NCBI GenBank assembly: GCA_021793135.1
Contig: JAJYTI010000089.1
Span: 1-8,871, forward strand
DNA from: Bacteroidota bacterium
GTDB lineage: Bacteria > Bacteroidota > Bacteroidia > Flavobacteriales > Flavobacteriaceae
Direction: 5' to 3'
Length of the DNA stretch: 8,871 nucleotides
In this document: positions 1 to 5,150 of the stretch, piece after piece
Layout of the letters: each line of letters opens with the position of its first letter
Numbering within the stretch: position 1 is the stretch's first letter
Translations under genes and position numbers: made by a program
The notes under the pieces: generated by a model
Seen by the model: only the letters and a program-made list of their open reading frames with translations
What the model was told of the DNA's origin: nothing
Databases searched by the model: none

Positions 1-101
1 CCGATCTCATGGGTGGTTACTACTTCCCAGATTTCGATAAGACATCTGCTGCAATGCGTCCGAGCAACACATTAAATTCTATTATCGATAGTATAAAATA
101 A
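1..101 (+). CDS. 3' end of an unrecognised protein-coding gene (partial)
   Basis: The third reading frame is open from the window edge to a TAA at 99-101 and gives 32 residues. They include LMGGYYFPDFDK and AAMRPSNTLNSI and end in SIIDSIK. The other two plus frames hit stops early and read less like protein. The terminator hairpin just downstream supports a real gene end. I do not recognise the family from this tail; the aromatic, glycine-rich segment would fit the end of a globular enzyme domain, but that is a guess. The start and most of the gene lie outside the window. Confidence 0.7.
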   Translation, partial: DLMGGYYFPDFDKTSAAMRPSNTLNSIIDSIK

Positions 102-126
102 TATCGATATATAATTTATATACTTT

Positions 127-157
127 AAAAGGCCTCTTCAAATAGAAGAGGCTTTTT
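127..157 (+). terminator. Rho-independent terminator of the upstream partial gene
   Basis: GCCTCTTC (132-139) pairs with GAAGAGGC (145-152) around a 5-base loop and is followed by TTTTT. A G-T pair and four A-T pairs (127-130 with 154-157) lengthen the stem. It lies 25 bases after the stop at 101. Confidence 0.85.
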
Positions 158-256
158 ACATTGAGTTATTATAAAAGCAAAATGCTTGAAAAATAAACGT
201 ATCGTTATTTTAAATACGCGCCGTTCCGCTCAAAACATTTAAAAAACTCTTATATT

Positions 257-264
257 TAAGTTTG
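257..264 (+). promoter_or_regulatory. Bacteroidota -7 promoter element for the mscS-type gene
   Basis: TAAGTTTG matches the Bacteroidota consensus TAnnTTTG and lies 41 bases before the ATG at 306, which implies a leader of about 35 bases. No TTG/TTTG -33 element sits at the expected distance, so the call rests on the -7 match and its position. Confidence 0.5.
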
Positions 265-305
265 TTTCAAAAATTATTCTTTAAACCTATTTATTACATA
301 TTTAA

Positions 306-1196
306 ATGGATCTTGATCTAGATACAGCAATTAAACTTATAATAGAAAAAATAGAACATTGGGCTACCACATTAATAAAAATGGTGCCAAATCTACTTGT
401 GGCTTCTGTTGCATTAATAATAGGAATATATATAGCAAAACGAATTCGCAGATTTGCAGACAACAAATTTCGTAGGTTCTTCCCTACCAAAACACTTGCC
501 GATTTAAGCATAAGCATTATCTATGTATTTTTATTAGGAGCTGTAGGGTTTATAGTATTACGTATTTTAAATCTAGATAAAACCATTACTACAGCACTAG
601 CAGGAGCTGGTATCGCAGGGGTTGCTTTAGCTTTTGCCTTTCAGGACATTGCTGCCAACTTTATTTCCGGTATCTTCATGTCATTAAGACGTCCCTTCTA
701 TGTTGGAGATGCTATTCGCGTAAAAGAATTTGAAGGTTTTGTAAAAGAGATGAAAATCCGAGACACTACCATTCAAACCTATCAAGGTCAACTTGTTACA
801 ATACCAAATAAAGATGTATTCCAGAATGCATTAATCAATTACACACGATTAGGAAAACGACGTGCAGATGTTACAGGAGGAGTTTCTAAAAATGCAGATT
901 TAAGAAAAGTACAAGAAGTAGCTTTAGAAGCTCTAAAACATGTACCTAATGCAATAGTAGAAGATACAACTTTTTTCTATGAACATATAGGAGAAGAAAC
1001 TATTGATTTTAAAATTCGAATTTGGGTGAAATCAGGAGATCGAGTTCCGTATCTTAATTTTATGAGCGAAGTAATTATTCACTTATCTGAAGCGTTCAAA
1101 GAAAATGATATAAAACTGCCAGATCCAGTACGTGTTATTCAGATGGATTCTACTAACGACAAGAAAGGTCTTGATGATATAAAAAAAGCGCTATAA
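306..1196 (+). CDS. Small-conductance mechanosensitive channel, MscS family
   Basis: Homo-heptameric inner-membrane channel that opens under membrane tension and releases solutes during hypo-osmotic shock. The 296 residues are close to the 286 of E. coli MscS, so this is the compact three-helix form. Hydrophobic segments lie at about 29-46, 66-89 and 94-124. The third carries the Ala/Gly-rich pore helix (TTALAGAGIAGVALAFAF) followed by QDIAANFISGIF, the family hallmark. The beta domain follows with RRPFYVGDAI (128-137) and TIPNKDVFQNALINYT (165-180), then the alpha/beta vestibule domain to about 280 and a charged tail. The ATG at 306 is the first in frame and follows an A/T-rich leader without a Shine-Dalgarno sequence, as is normal in this phylum. 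The gene stands alone between two terminators. The family call is secure; the exact paralogue is not. Confidence 0.93.
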   Translation: MDLDLDTAIKLIIEKIEHWATTLIKMVPNLLVASVALIIGIYIAKRIRRFADNKFRRFFPTKTLADLSISIIYVFLLGAVGFIVLRILNLDKTITTALAGAGIAGVALAFAFQDIAANFISGIFMSLRRPFYVGDAIRVKEFEGFVKEMKIRDTTIQTYQGQLVTIPNKDVFQNALINYTRLGKRRADVTGGVSKNADLRKVQEVALEALKHVPNAIVEDTTFFYEHIGEETIDFKIRIWVKSGDRVPYLNFMSEVIIHLSEAFKENDIKLPDPVRVIQMDSTNDKKGLDDIKKAL

Positions 1197-1209
1197 TAAC
1201 AAATGATTT

Positions 1210-1255
1210 AAATAAATAGAGGCTTTCAACAAATGTTGAAAGCCTCTATTTATTT
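1210..1255. terminator. Bidirectional terminator between convergent genes
   Basis: A perfect 21-bp inverted repeat (1210-1230 with 1235-1255) encloses the loop AAAT. The core is AGAGGCTTTCAAC / GTTGAAAGCCTCT, flanked by A/T pairs that supply a U-rich tail in either direction. It sits 13 bases after the channel stop and 14 bases before the end of the transglycosylase gene, so it can end both transcripts. Confidence 0.88.
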
Positions 1256-1269
1256 TATTACATTATATT

Positions 1270-2190
1270 TTAATAAAAACCTGGCTCTGGAATTTCTATG
1301 TAATATGTTTTACCAGATTTATTAGGCAATTTAGTGTCTCGTAACCATGGATTATGAATTTTAAGTATCTTATAATTTATACCATGTTCTTTAGCAAACT
1401 CAGCCAAATCTTCTATAGAAGTATCTACTTTTATTTTCTTTACTGGTATTGGATGGTATAAATCCGAGTTATTAAAATGGAATCCATAACCTTTAGGATT
1501 TGCCATTATCTCTTTGAAAGCTAATATTCTAAACATATACCTACTAGTTTCCGGATTCAACAATAAATCATAATAATTTCGAGGTGCTTTTTGTCTTTCT
1601 ATCTGCTTCCCTATACCGTTTCTACCAGCATTATAAGCTGCTGCAGCTAAGGTCCAACTTCCAAAATGGTCTTTTGCTTTATGAAGATATTGAGCTGCTG
1701 CTTTTGTAACCAATTCTAGATGATAACGTTCATCTACATAACTATTCACTTCTAGACCATACTCTTTTGCAGTTGCTGGCATAAATTGCCAAAAGCCTGC
1801 TGCACCTGCGGGCGAGACTACATCTTGTAAACCACTCTCGGCTACCGCTAGGTATTTAAAATCTTCTGGTAAATTATTCTCTCGCAGAATAGCTTCTATT
1901 TTCGGGAAATATTTATTTGCTCGTTTAAAAATCAATAACCCATTAGATTGCCAATAAGCATTTACAAGAAGCTCTCTGTCCATACGCTCACGAATATCTG
2001 GTTGGTCTAATGGTACTGGCTCTCCTGCAAAATCCATAACCTCGGGAATGGGCAATGCATAGATTTTATATTCATTATGTATTTTTTTCTTTGTTGTATT
2101 CTCTGTTGGTGGCTCTGTTACGCTATAAATCAGTAACGAACTTCCTACTAGCAATGCTGCTATAATTCCAAGTTTTTTCCACAAATCCAT
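1270..2190 (-). CDS. MltD-like membrane-anchored lytic murein transglycosylase (SLT domain, GH23) with LysM-like tail
   Basis: Predicted to cleave the MurNAc-GlcNAc bond of peptidoglycan, leaving 1,6-anhydro-MurNAc ends, on the periplasmic side. Using the ATG at 2190 the protein has 306 residues. MDLWKKLGII plus a hydrophobic stretch to about residue 22 forms a signal anchor. The SLT domain spans about 90-215, with catalytic Glu118 in AVAESGL, then GFWQFMPATA (132-141) and AAYNAGRNGI (184-193), all diagnostic. Residues 253-302 (IKVDTSIEDLAEFAKEHG to YYIEIP) resemble one LysM peptidoglycan-binding repeat. A TTG 30 bases upstream (2220) keeps the frame open, but it is part of the -7 element at 2218-2225 and so lies before the likely transcription start; the ATG is preferred. 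The gene lies downstream of the hydrolase on the same strand, 83 bases away, and apparently has its own promoter. Confidence 0.9.
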   Translation of the reverse strand: MDLWKKLGIIAALLVGSSLLIYSVTEPPTENTTKKKIHNEYKIYALPIPEVMDFAGEPVPLDQPDIRERMDRELLVNAYWQSNGLLIFKRANKYFPKIEAILRENNLPEDFKYLAVAESGLQDVVSPAGAAGFWQFMPATAKEYGLEVNSYVDERYHLELVTKAAAQYLHKAKDHFGSWTLAAAAYNAGRNGIGKQIERQKAPRNYYDLLLNPETSRYMFRILAFKEIMANPKGYGFHFNNSDLYHPIPVKKIKVDTSIEDLAEFAKEHGINYKILKIHNPWLRDTKLPNKSGKTYYIEIPEPGFY

Positions 2191-2217
2191 ATGTAAATAA
2201 GTATTTAATTTTCGTGA

Positions 2218-2225
2218 CAAAGGTA
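2218..2225 (-). promoter_or_regulatory. -7 promoter element for the lytic transglycosylase gene; decides its start
   Basis: On the minus strand this reads TACCTTTG, a full match to TAnnTTTG. Transcription would begin near 2211, about 20 bases before the ATG at 2190. The element contains the alternative TTG start at 2220 and so excludes it. No clear -33 TTG is seen at 17-23 bases. Confidence 0.6.
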
Positions 2226-2249
2226 CGAGTTCTTTTATTTAATATTTCG

Positions 2250-2262
2250 TTGCTTAAAGCAA
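2250..2262. promoter_or_regulatory. Possible operator palindrome upstream of the transglycosylase promoter
   Basis: TTGCTT-A-AAGCAA is a 6+6 palindrome with a single central base. It is too tight to act as a good terminator hairpin for the hydrolase gene that ends at 2274, and no T tract follows. It lies about 25 bases upstream of the -7 element, where a regulator could bind. A chance occurrence is possible. Confidence 0.2.
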
Positions 2263-2273
2263 TCTCTTATAGT

Positions 2274-2939
2274 TTACGATTCTACAATTTTTACGATCTC
2301 GTCAATAATACTAGGAGTTTTATTTAAAATCATGGCATGTGTACCATTTTCAATTTTCCTACACTTATCAATATATTTAATAGGAAAAATCTCATCACTC
2401 GTACCATGAATATGATAAACCGATGGATCCTCCTCCTCTCTATCCCATTCGACCATATTTTTAATAGCCCAAGATATATATTGTTGATCTCGAACATTAA
2501 GATAAGGCTGCATCTTACGCAAACGTTTCTTTGCTGAGGCATTCCAACCTAACTTGCCTAAATCGGATACACTGAGTATCCCTGTAGCTGTTAGTAATTT
2601 ATACAATTTAGTTACTGAACCAAATCGCATATAACGAGGAAACTCTTGACGGCTTTTTACACTAGAGACAATAATAGTTTTATCTGGTGTCAATATTTCT
2701 TTCATTTCTTGCACAATAACTCCACCAAATGATACACCAACCAAAATAGGATTATCATGCACTATATTTTCAGCCATTCTTTTCACATAGTGCTGTAAAG
2801 GCTCATTTTCTTCTGGCTGTAACCATTCTATTATATGAGTCTCATATTTTTGTTTTGGCAATCGTACTCGTTCAAATATTTTCTTATCTGTACCCATTCC
2901 AGGCACAAAATATATAGGTTTTGTTTCGCTTTTAGTCAT
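2274..2939 (-). CDS. Alpha/beta hydrolase fold protein (serine hydrolase)
   Basis: A 221-residue cytoplasmic protein without signal peptide. PIYFVPGMGTDKKIFERV near the N-terminus is the beta-strand and oxyanion-loop region of the alpha/beta hydrolase fold. The nucleophile elbow GVSFGG places Ser70, HGTSDEIFP places Asp182 and GTHAMI places His201, in the right order for a complete Ser-Asp-His triad. The segment between about 100 and 165 (YMRFGSVTKLYKLL and onward) is helical and would form the lid. An esterase or lipase-like activity is expected; the substrate cannot be told. The ATG at 2939 is the only good start. I found no TAnnTTTG close upstream on this strand; the nearest, TACTTTTA at 2942-2949, is too close to the start. 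The gene lies upstream of the transglycosylase on the same strand without an obvious terminator, so read-through is possible. Confidence 0.85.
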   Translation of the reverse strand: MTKSETKPIYFVPGMGTDKKIFERVRLPKQKYETHIIEWLQPEENEPLQHYVKRMAENIVHDNPILVGVSFGGVIVQEMKEILTPDKTIIVSSVKSRQEFPRYMRFGSVTKLYKLLTATGILSVSDLGKLGWNASAKKRLRKMQPYLNVRDQQYISWAIKNMVEWDREEEDPSVYHIHGTSDEIFPIKYIDKCRKIENGTHAMILNKTPSIIDEIVKIVES

Positions 2940-2976
2940 TCTAAAAGTATTTTAAGAAAGTATGCATTATTTTTCG

Positions 2977-2984
2977 TAAATTTG
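2977..2984 (+). promoter_or_regulatory. -7 promoter element pointing into the 430-base gap
   Basis: TAAATTTG followed by CA is a full match to TAnnTTTG. A start near 2991 would put the following 9-bp hairpin at the very 5' end of the transcript. The next clear gene is nearly 380 bases away, so the product may be a long leader or a small RNA. Confidence 0.4.
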
Positions 2985-2998
2985 CATCATAGGTATAT

Positions 2999-3022
2999 AA
3001 TAAACTAACGTAATAGTTTATT
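2999..3022. repeat. Inverted repeat (9-bp arms, 6-base loop)
   Basis: AATAAACTA (2999-3007) and TAGTTTATT (3014-3022) are exact reverse complements around ACGTAA. The stem is A/T-rich and lacks a following T run, so it does not look like a terminator. It could be a 5'-end stabilising hairpin or an operator. Confidence 0.4.
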
Positions 3023-3150
3023 GTGTATTATTACTACAACCCCTTTTATTTAAATAATGGTAACGTCTCTAGTTTGTTGCTATGATTTTTCTTCTTCTAT
3101 AGAATAATATCCGCATACAACTAAAGAAAATGCAAAGACTATACCATATT

Positions 3151-3158
3151 TATTTTTG
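3151..3158 (+). promoter_or_regulatory. -7 promoter element before the small ORF and GNAT-like gene
   Basis: TATTTTTG matches TAnnTTTG. A start near 3165 gives a 44-base leader to the ATG at 3209 and could drive both the small ORF and the GNAT-like gene. No matching -33 TTG is seen. Confidence 0.4.
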
Positions 3159-3208
3159 TATAATTTACACAAAGTAGCCATAAATAAAAAGGACATTTAG
3201 AATAAGAA

Positions 3209-3301
3209 ATGCAAAATACCAACCTACGAAGATTACAATTTATTTACCTCATTCTATTCTGCATATTTATACCAACATTTATTGGTATTAGTGCTGCATA
3301 G
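3209..3301 (+). CDS. Possible 30-residue single-pass membrane peptide
   Basis: ATG at 3209 to TAG at 3299. The peptide begins MQNTNLRRLQF, with two arginines, then has about 19 hydrophobic residues (IYLILFCIFIPTFIGI) and ends SAA. Basic N-terminus plus one hydrophobic span is the pattern of a small inner-membrane protein or a bare signal anchor. A -7 element lies 51 bases upstream, and the GNAT-like gene begins 68 bases downstream on the same strand, so the two could be co-transcribed. A/T-rich sequence produces hydrophobic short ORFs by chance, and I recognise no family, so this is only a candidate. A 7-bp hairpin (ATACCAA / TTGGTAT, 3269-3288) lies inside it. Confidence 0.3.
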   Translation: MQNTNLRRLQFIYLILFCIFIPTFIGISAA

Positions 3302-3369
3302 CTAATAAATAATAGCGTTGGTTGAATATAAATAATAAGACAAGGTTAATTAACATTAATACGATTACG

Positions 3370-3666
3370 ATGGAAGATGTAGAAATTAAAGACAACGAGT
3401 TCTTAAGACAATTCGAACTGGAAGGTGAAGGAGGTAAAGCTCGAATTGAGTACTCCTTACAAGAAAGAAAAATTTTCTTAACCAAGTATGAAATGCCTAA
3501 GAAAATGGAAGAAGCTGGCTTAAAAGAAGCTTTTATTAAAGCTGTTTTTGAAGAGGTAAAAGACAGAGGTATTAGCTTAATGCCAACTAGCCCCGAGATT
3601 GTTTCATTTATGCGTAAAAACCGCATGAAATATCGCAGTTTATTACCTGTAGGAATTAGTATCTAA
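3370..3666 (+). CDS. Short GNAT-like protein (YjdJ-type N-acetyltransferase fold), function uncertain
   Basis: A 98-residue cytoplasmic protein starting MEDVEIKDNEFLRQFELE. Two N-terminal strand segments (RQFELEGEGG, ARIEYSLQERKIFLTKYEMP) are followed by a helix (KEAFIKAVFEEVKDRG), a strand and PTSPEIVSFMRKN. This order matches the minimal one-domain Gcn5-related family typified by YjdJ (Acetyltransf_CG), which is also about 90-100 residues. Where that family usually has an RGKG-type CoA loop, this protein has KMEEAGLKEA, and where many members have Cys-Pro-Tyr before the last helix it has Thr-Ser-Pro-Glu. Acetyltransferase activity is therefore doubtful. An in-frame ATG at 3322 would add 16 Asn/Ile-rich residues without family resemblance, so 3370 is preferred. 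It ends at a terminator shared with mtaB. Confidence 0.75.
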   Translation: MEDVEIKDNEFLRQFELEGEGGKARIEYSLQERKIFLTKYEMPKKMEEAGLKEAFIKAVFEEVKDRGISLMPTSPEIVSFMRKNRMKYRSLLPVGISI

Positions 3667-3702
3667 TTCTATTTACTATAACTTACAGTTTTATAGATAC
3701 AT

Positions 3703-3736
3703 AAAAGGTCTCAAATTTTTTACTTTGAGACCTTTT
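3703..3736. terminator. Bidirectional terminator between the GNAT-like gene and mtaB
   Basis: AAAAGGTCTCAAA (3703-3715) and TTTGAGACCTTTT (3724-3736) form a perfect 13-bp stem with an 8-base loop. T tracts close the stem on both strands. It lies 36 bases after the plus-strand stop and 5 bases from the mtaB stop. Confidence 0.85.
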
Positions 3737-3741
3737 GTATT

Positions 3742-5088
3742 TTAAATTGCTCTGGCAATTATATTGTCTTCGGATTGAAAAATAATTCGAACCAAACCAT
3801 CCTCATCAATATGAGTTAACTTGACTGTATGCAATGTATTACATAATGATTCGTCATAAGGAGCTTTAACACGAACGTAGTTTTCAGTAAAGCCAAGTAT
3901 AAACCCATCTTTATTGTCCGATTCAAACAATACCGTACGTACACTTCCTATTTGACTTTCGTAAAATGCTCTTCGTTTTTTAACAGACAATCCACGTAGC
4001 ATTTTACTACGTTTTCTTCGCACACGCACAGGAACTTTACCATCCATGGTTGCTGCAATTGTATTATCACGCTCCGAATAAGTAAATACGTGGAGGTAGG
4101 ATATATCCAATTCTTGTAAAAACTTATAGGTATCTATAAAATGCTCATCGGTTTCTCCTGGAAAACCTACAATTACATCCACACCAATACAAGCATGAGG
4201 CATTACTTCTTTAATTCGATTTACTCGATCTACATACAACTCACGCATATAACGACGACGCATTAATTTAAGAATCTCGTTATTACCGCTCTGCAGTGGA
4301 ATGTGAAAGTGTGGCACAAAACTATTGGAAGTAGAAACAAAATCAATTGTTTCGTTTTTAAGTAAGTTTGGTTCAATAGACGATATACGCAATCTATGTA
4401 TCCCCTCTACCTTATCTAAAGCTTGGACTAGTTCTAAGAAAGTATGCTCATGACGTTTATTTCCAAACTCCCCTTTACCATAATCTCCAATATTTACTCC
4501 AGTAAGCACAATTTCTTTGATATCTTGTGCTGCGATTTCTGCTGCTTTGTCTAGTACATTTTCTAAAGTATCGCTTCGAGATACTCCTCTCGCAAGTGGA
4601 ATGGTACAATATGTACATTTATAATCACAACCATCTTGTACTTTTAAGAATGCACGAGTTCTATCGCCTATAGAGTAAGATCCTACATAGAAATCAGCTT
4701 CATCTATCTCGCAAGAGTGAATCTCTCCCTTATCATTCTTAGACAAGTCATTTAAATAATCTGTAAGTTTAAATTTTTCTGTAGCCCCTAGCACTAAATC
4801 AACTCCATCTACAGCAGCTAATTCTTCTGGCTTCAATTGTGCATAACAACCAATAGCAGCAACAAACGCATCTGGATTTATTTTTTGCGCTTGACGTACT
4901 ATAGTCTTGAAACGCTTATCAGCGCTTTCGGTTACACTACAGGTATTGATAACATATATATCTGCATATTCTTCGAACTCTACTCGCTCAAAACCTTCAT
5001 CGGTAAACTTACGCGCAATGGTAGAGGTCTCACTAAAATTGAGCTTACAGCCCAAAGTATAGAATGCAACTTTTTTGGTATCGTTCAT
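3742..5088 (-). CDS. mtaB: tRNA (N6-threonylcarbamoyladenosine(37)-C2)-methylthiotransferase MtaB
   Basis: Radical SAM enzyme that converts t6A37 to ms2t6A37 in tRNAs reading ANN codons, using S-adenosylmethionine and two [4Fe-4S] clusters in the cytoplasm. The 448 residues show the full three-domain plan. The N-terminal methylthiotransferase domain has Cys14 (TLGCKLN), Cys50 (INTCSVT) and Cys81 (IGCYAQ). The radical SAM domain has Cys154, Cys158 and Cys161 in DGCDYKCTYCTIPLARG, then LTGVNIGDYG, IPLQSGNNEILKLMRRRY, DVIVGFPGETDEHF and HVFTYSERDNT. A TRAM-like RNA-binding tail follows from about 380. TLGCKLN and the CTYCTIPLARG context favour MtaB over MiaB and RimO. The ATG at 5088 lies about 20 bases after the inferred transcription start. 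All key cysteines are present. It diverges from the binding-protein gene by 62 bases. Confidence 0.93.
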   Translation of the reverse strand: MNDTKKVAFYTLGCKLNFSETSTIARKFTDEGFERVEFEEYADIYVINTCSVTESADKRFKTIVRQAQKINPDAFVAAIGCYAQLKPEELAAVDGVDLVLGATEKFKLTDYLNDLSKNDKGEIHSCEIDEADFYVGSYSIGDRTRAFLKVQDGCDYKCTYCTIPLARGVSRSDTLENVLDKAAEIAAQDIKEIVLTGVNIGDYGKGEFGNKRHEHTFLELVQALDKVEGIHRLRISSIEPNLLKNETIDFVSTSNSFVPHFHIPLQSGNNEILKLMRRRYMRELYVDRVNRIKEVMPHACIGVDVIVGFPGETDEHFIDTYKFLQELDISYLHVFTYSERDNTIAATMDGKVPVRVRRKRSKMLRGLSVKKRRAFYESQIGSVRTVLFESDNKDGFILGFTENYVRVKAPYDESLCNTLHTVKLTHIDEDGLVRIIFQSEDNIIARAI

Positions 5089-5093
5089 TCTTG

Positions 5094-5101
5094 TATTTTT
5101 G
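5094..5101 (+). promoter_or_regulatory. -7 promoter element for the peptide-binding lipoprotein gene
   Basis: TATTTTTG matches TAnnTTTG, with TTTG at 5074-5077 as a possible -33 element (16-base spacer, one short of the usual range). Transcription would start near 5108, giving a leader of about 43 bases. The promoter lies over the first codons of the divergent mtaB. Confidence 0.5.
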
Positions 5102-5114
5102 GTGTATATTTCTG

Positions 5115-5122
5115 CAAAAATA
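5115..5122 (-). promoter_or_regulatory. -7 promoter element for mtaB
   Basis: The minus strand reads TATTTTTG, a full TAnnTTTG match, 26 bases before the mtaB ATG. The inferred start is near 5108, almost the same base as for the divergent gene. There is no clear -33 TTG. Confidence 0.5.
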
Positions 5123-5150
5123 CAAACTTAAATCTAGTTCTAAAACACAT

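Larger units (their letters stand above)
2940..3208. other. AT-rich intergenic region with promoter elements and a hairpin
   Basis: No convincing gene here. It holds a plus-strand -7 element (2977-2984), a 9-bp hairpin (2999-3022) and a second plus-strand -7 element (3151-3158). Short plus-strand ORFs of 15-16 codons starting at 3057 and 3130 have no supporting features. There is no tRNA-like fold and no GC-rich terminator. The region is most likely leader sequence for the genes to the right, or encodes a small RNA. Confidence 0.5.
5091..5125. repeat. 11-bp inverted repeat carrying two facing promoter elements
   Basis: TTGTATTTTTG (5091-5101) and CAAAAATACAA (5115-5125) are perfect reverse complements separated by 13 bases. 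Each arm contains one complete TAnnTTTG element. Confidence 0.8.

Noticed and set aside
302..517. 71-codon minus-strand ORF opposite the mscS-type gene
   Set aside because: A shadow of the channel's coding sequence with no promoter or family signal.
3057..3107. 16-codon ORF in the gap before the small membrane peptide
   Set aside because: No promoter at a sensible distance, no hydrophobic or other recognisable pattern; too short to support.
3322..3369. Upstream in-frame ATG for the GNAT-like gene
   Set aside because: It would add an Asn/Ile/Thr-rich stretch unlike the family N-terminus, which fits the ATG at 3370.
3288..3626. 112-codon minus-strand ORF opposite the GNAT-like gene
   Set aside because: The plus-strand frame has clear family character and ends at a terminator; the minus frame is Ser/Leu/Ile-rich shadow sequence.
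5064..5150. N-terminal extension of the binding protein from the ATG at 5064
   Set aside because: It overlaps the mtaB start, lies largely upstream of the inferred transcription start, and would bury a textbook lipoprotein signal that begins at 5151.
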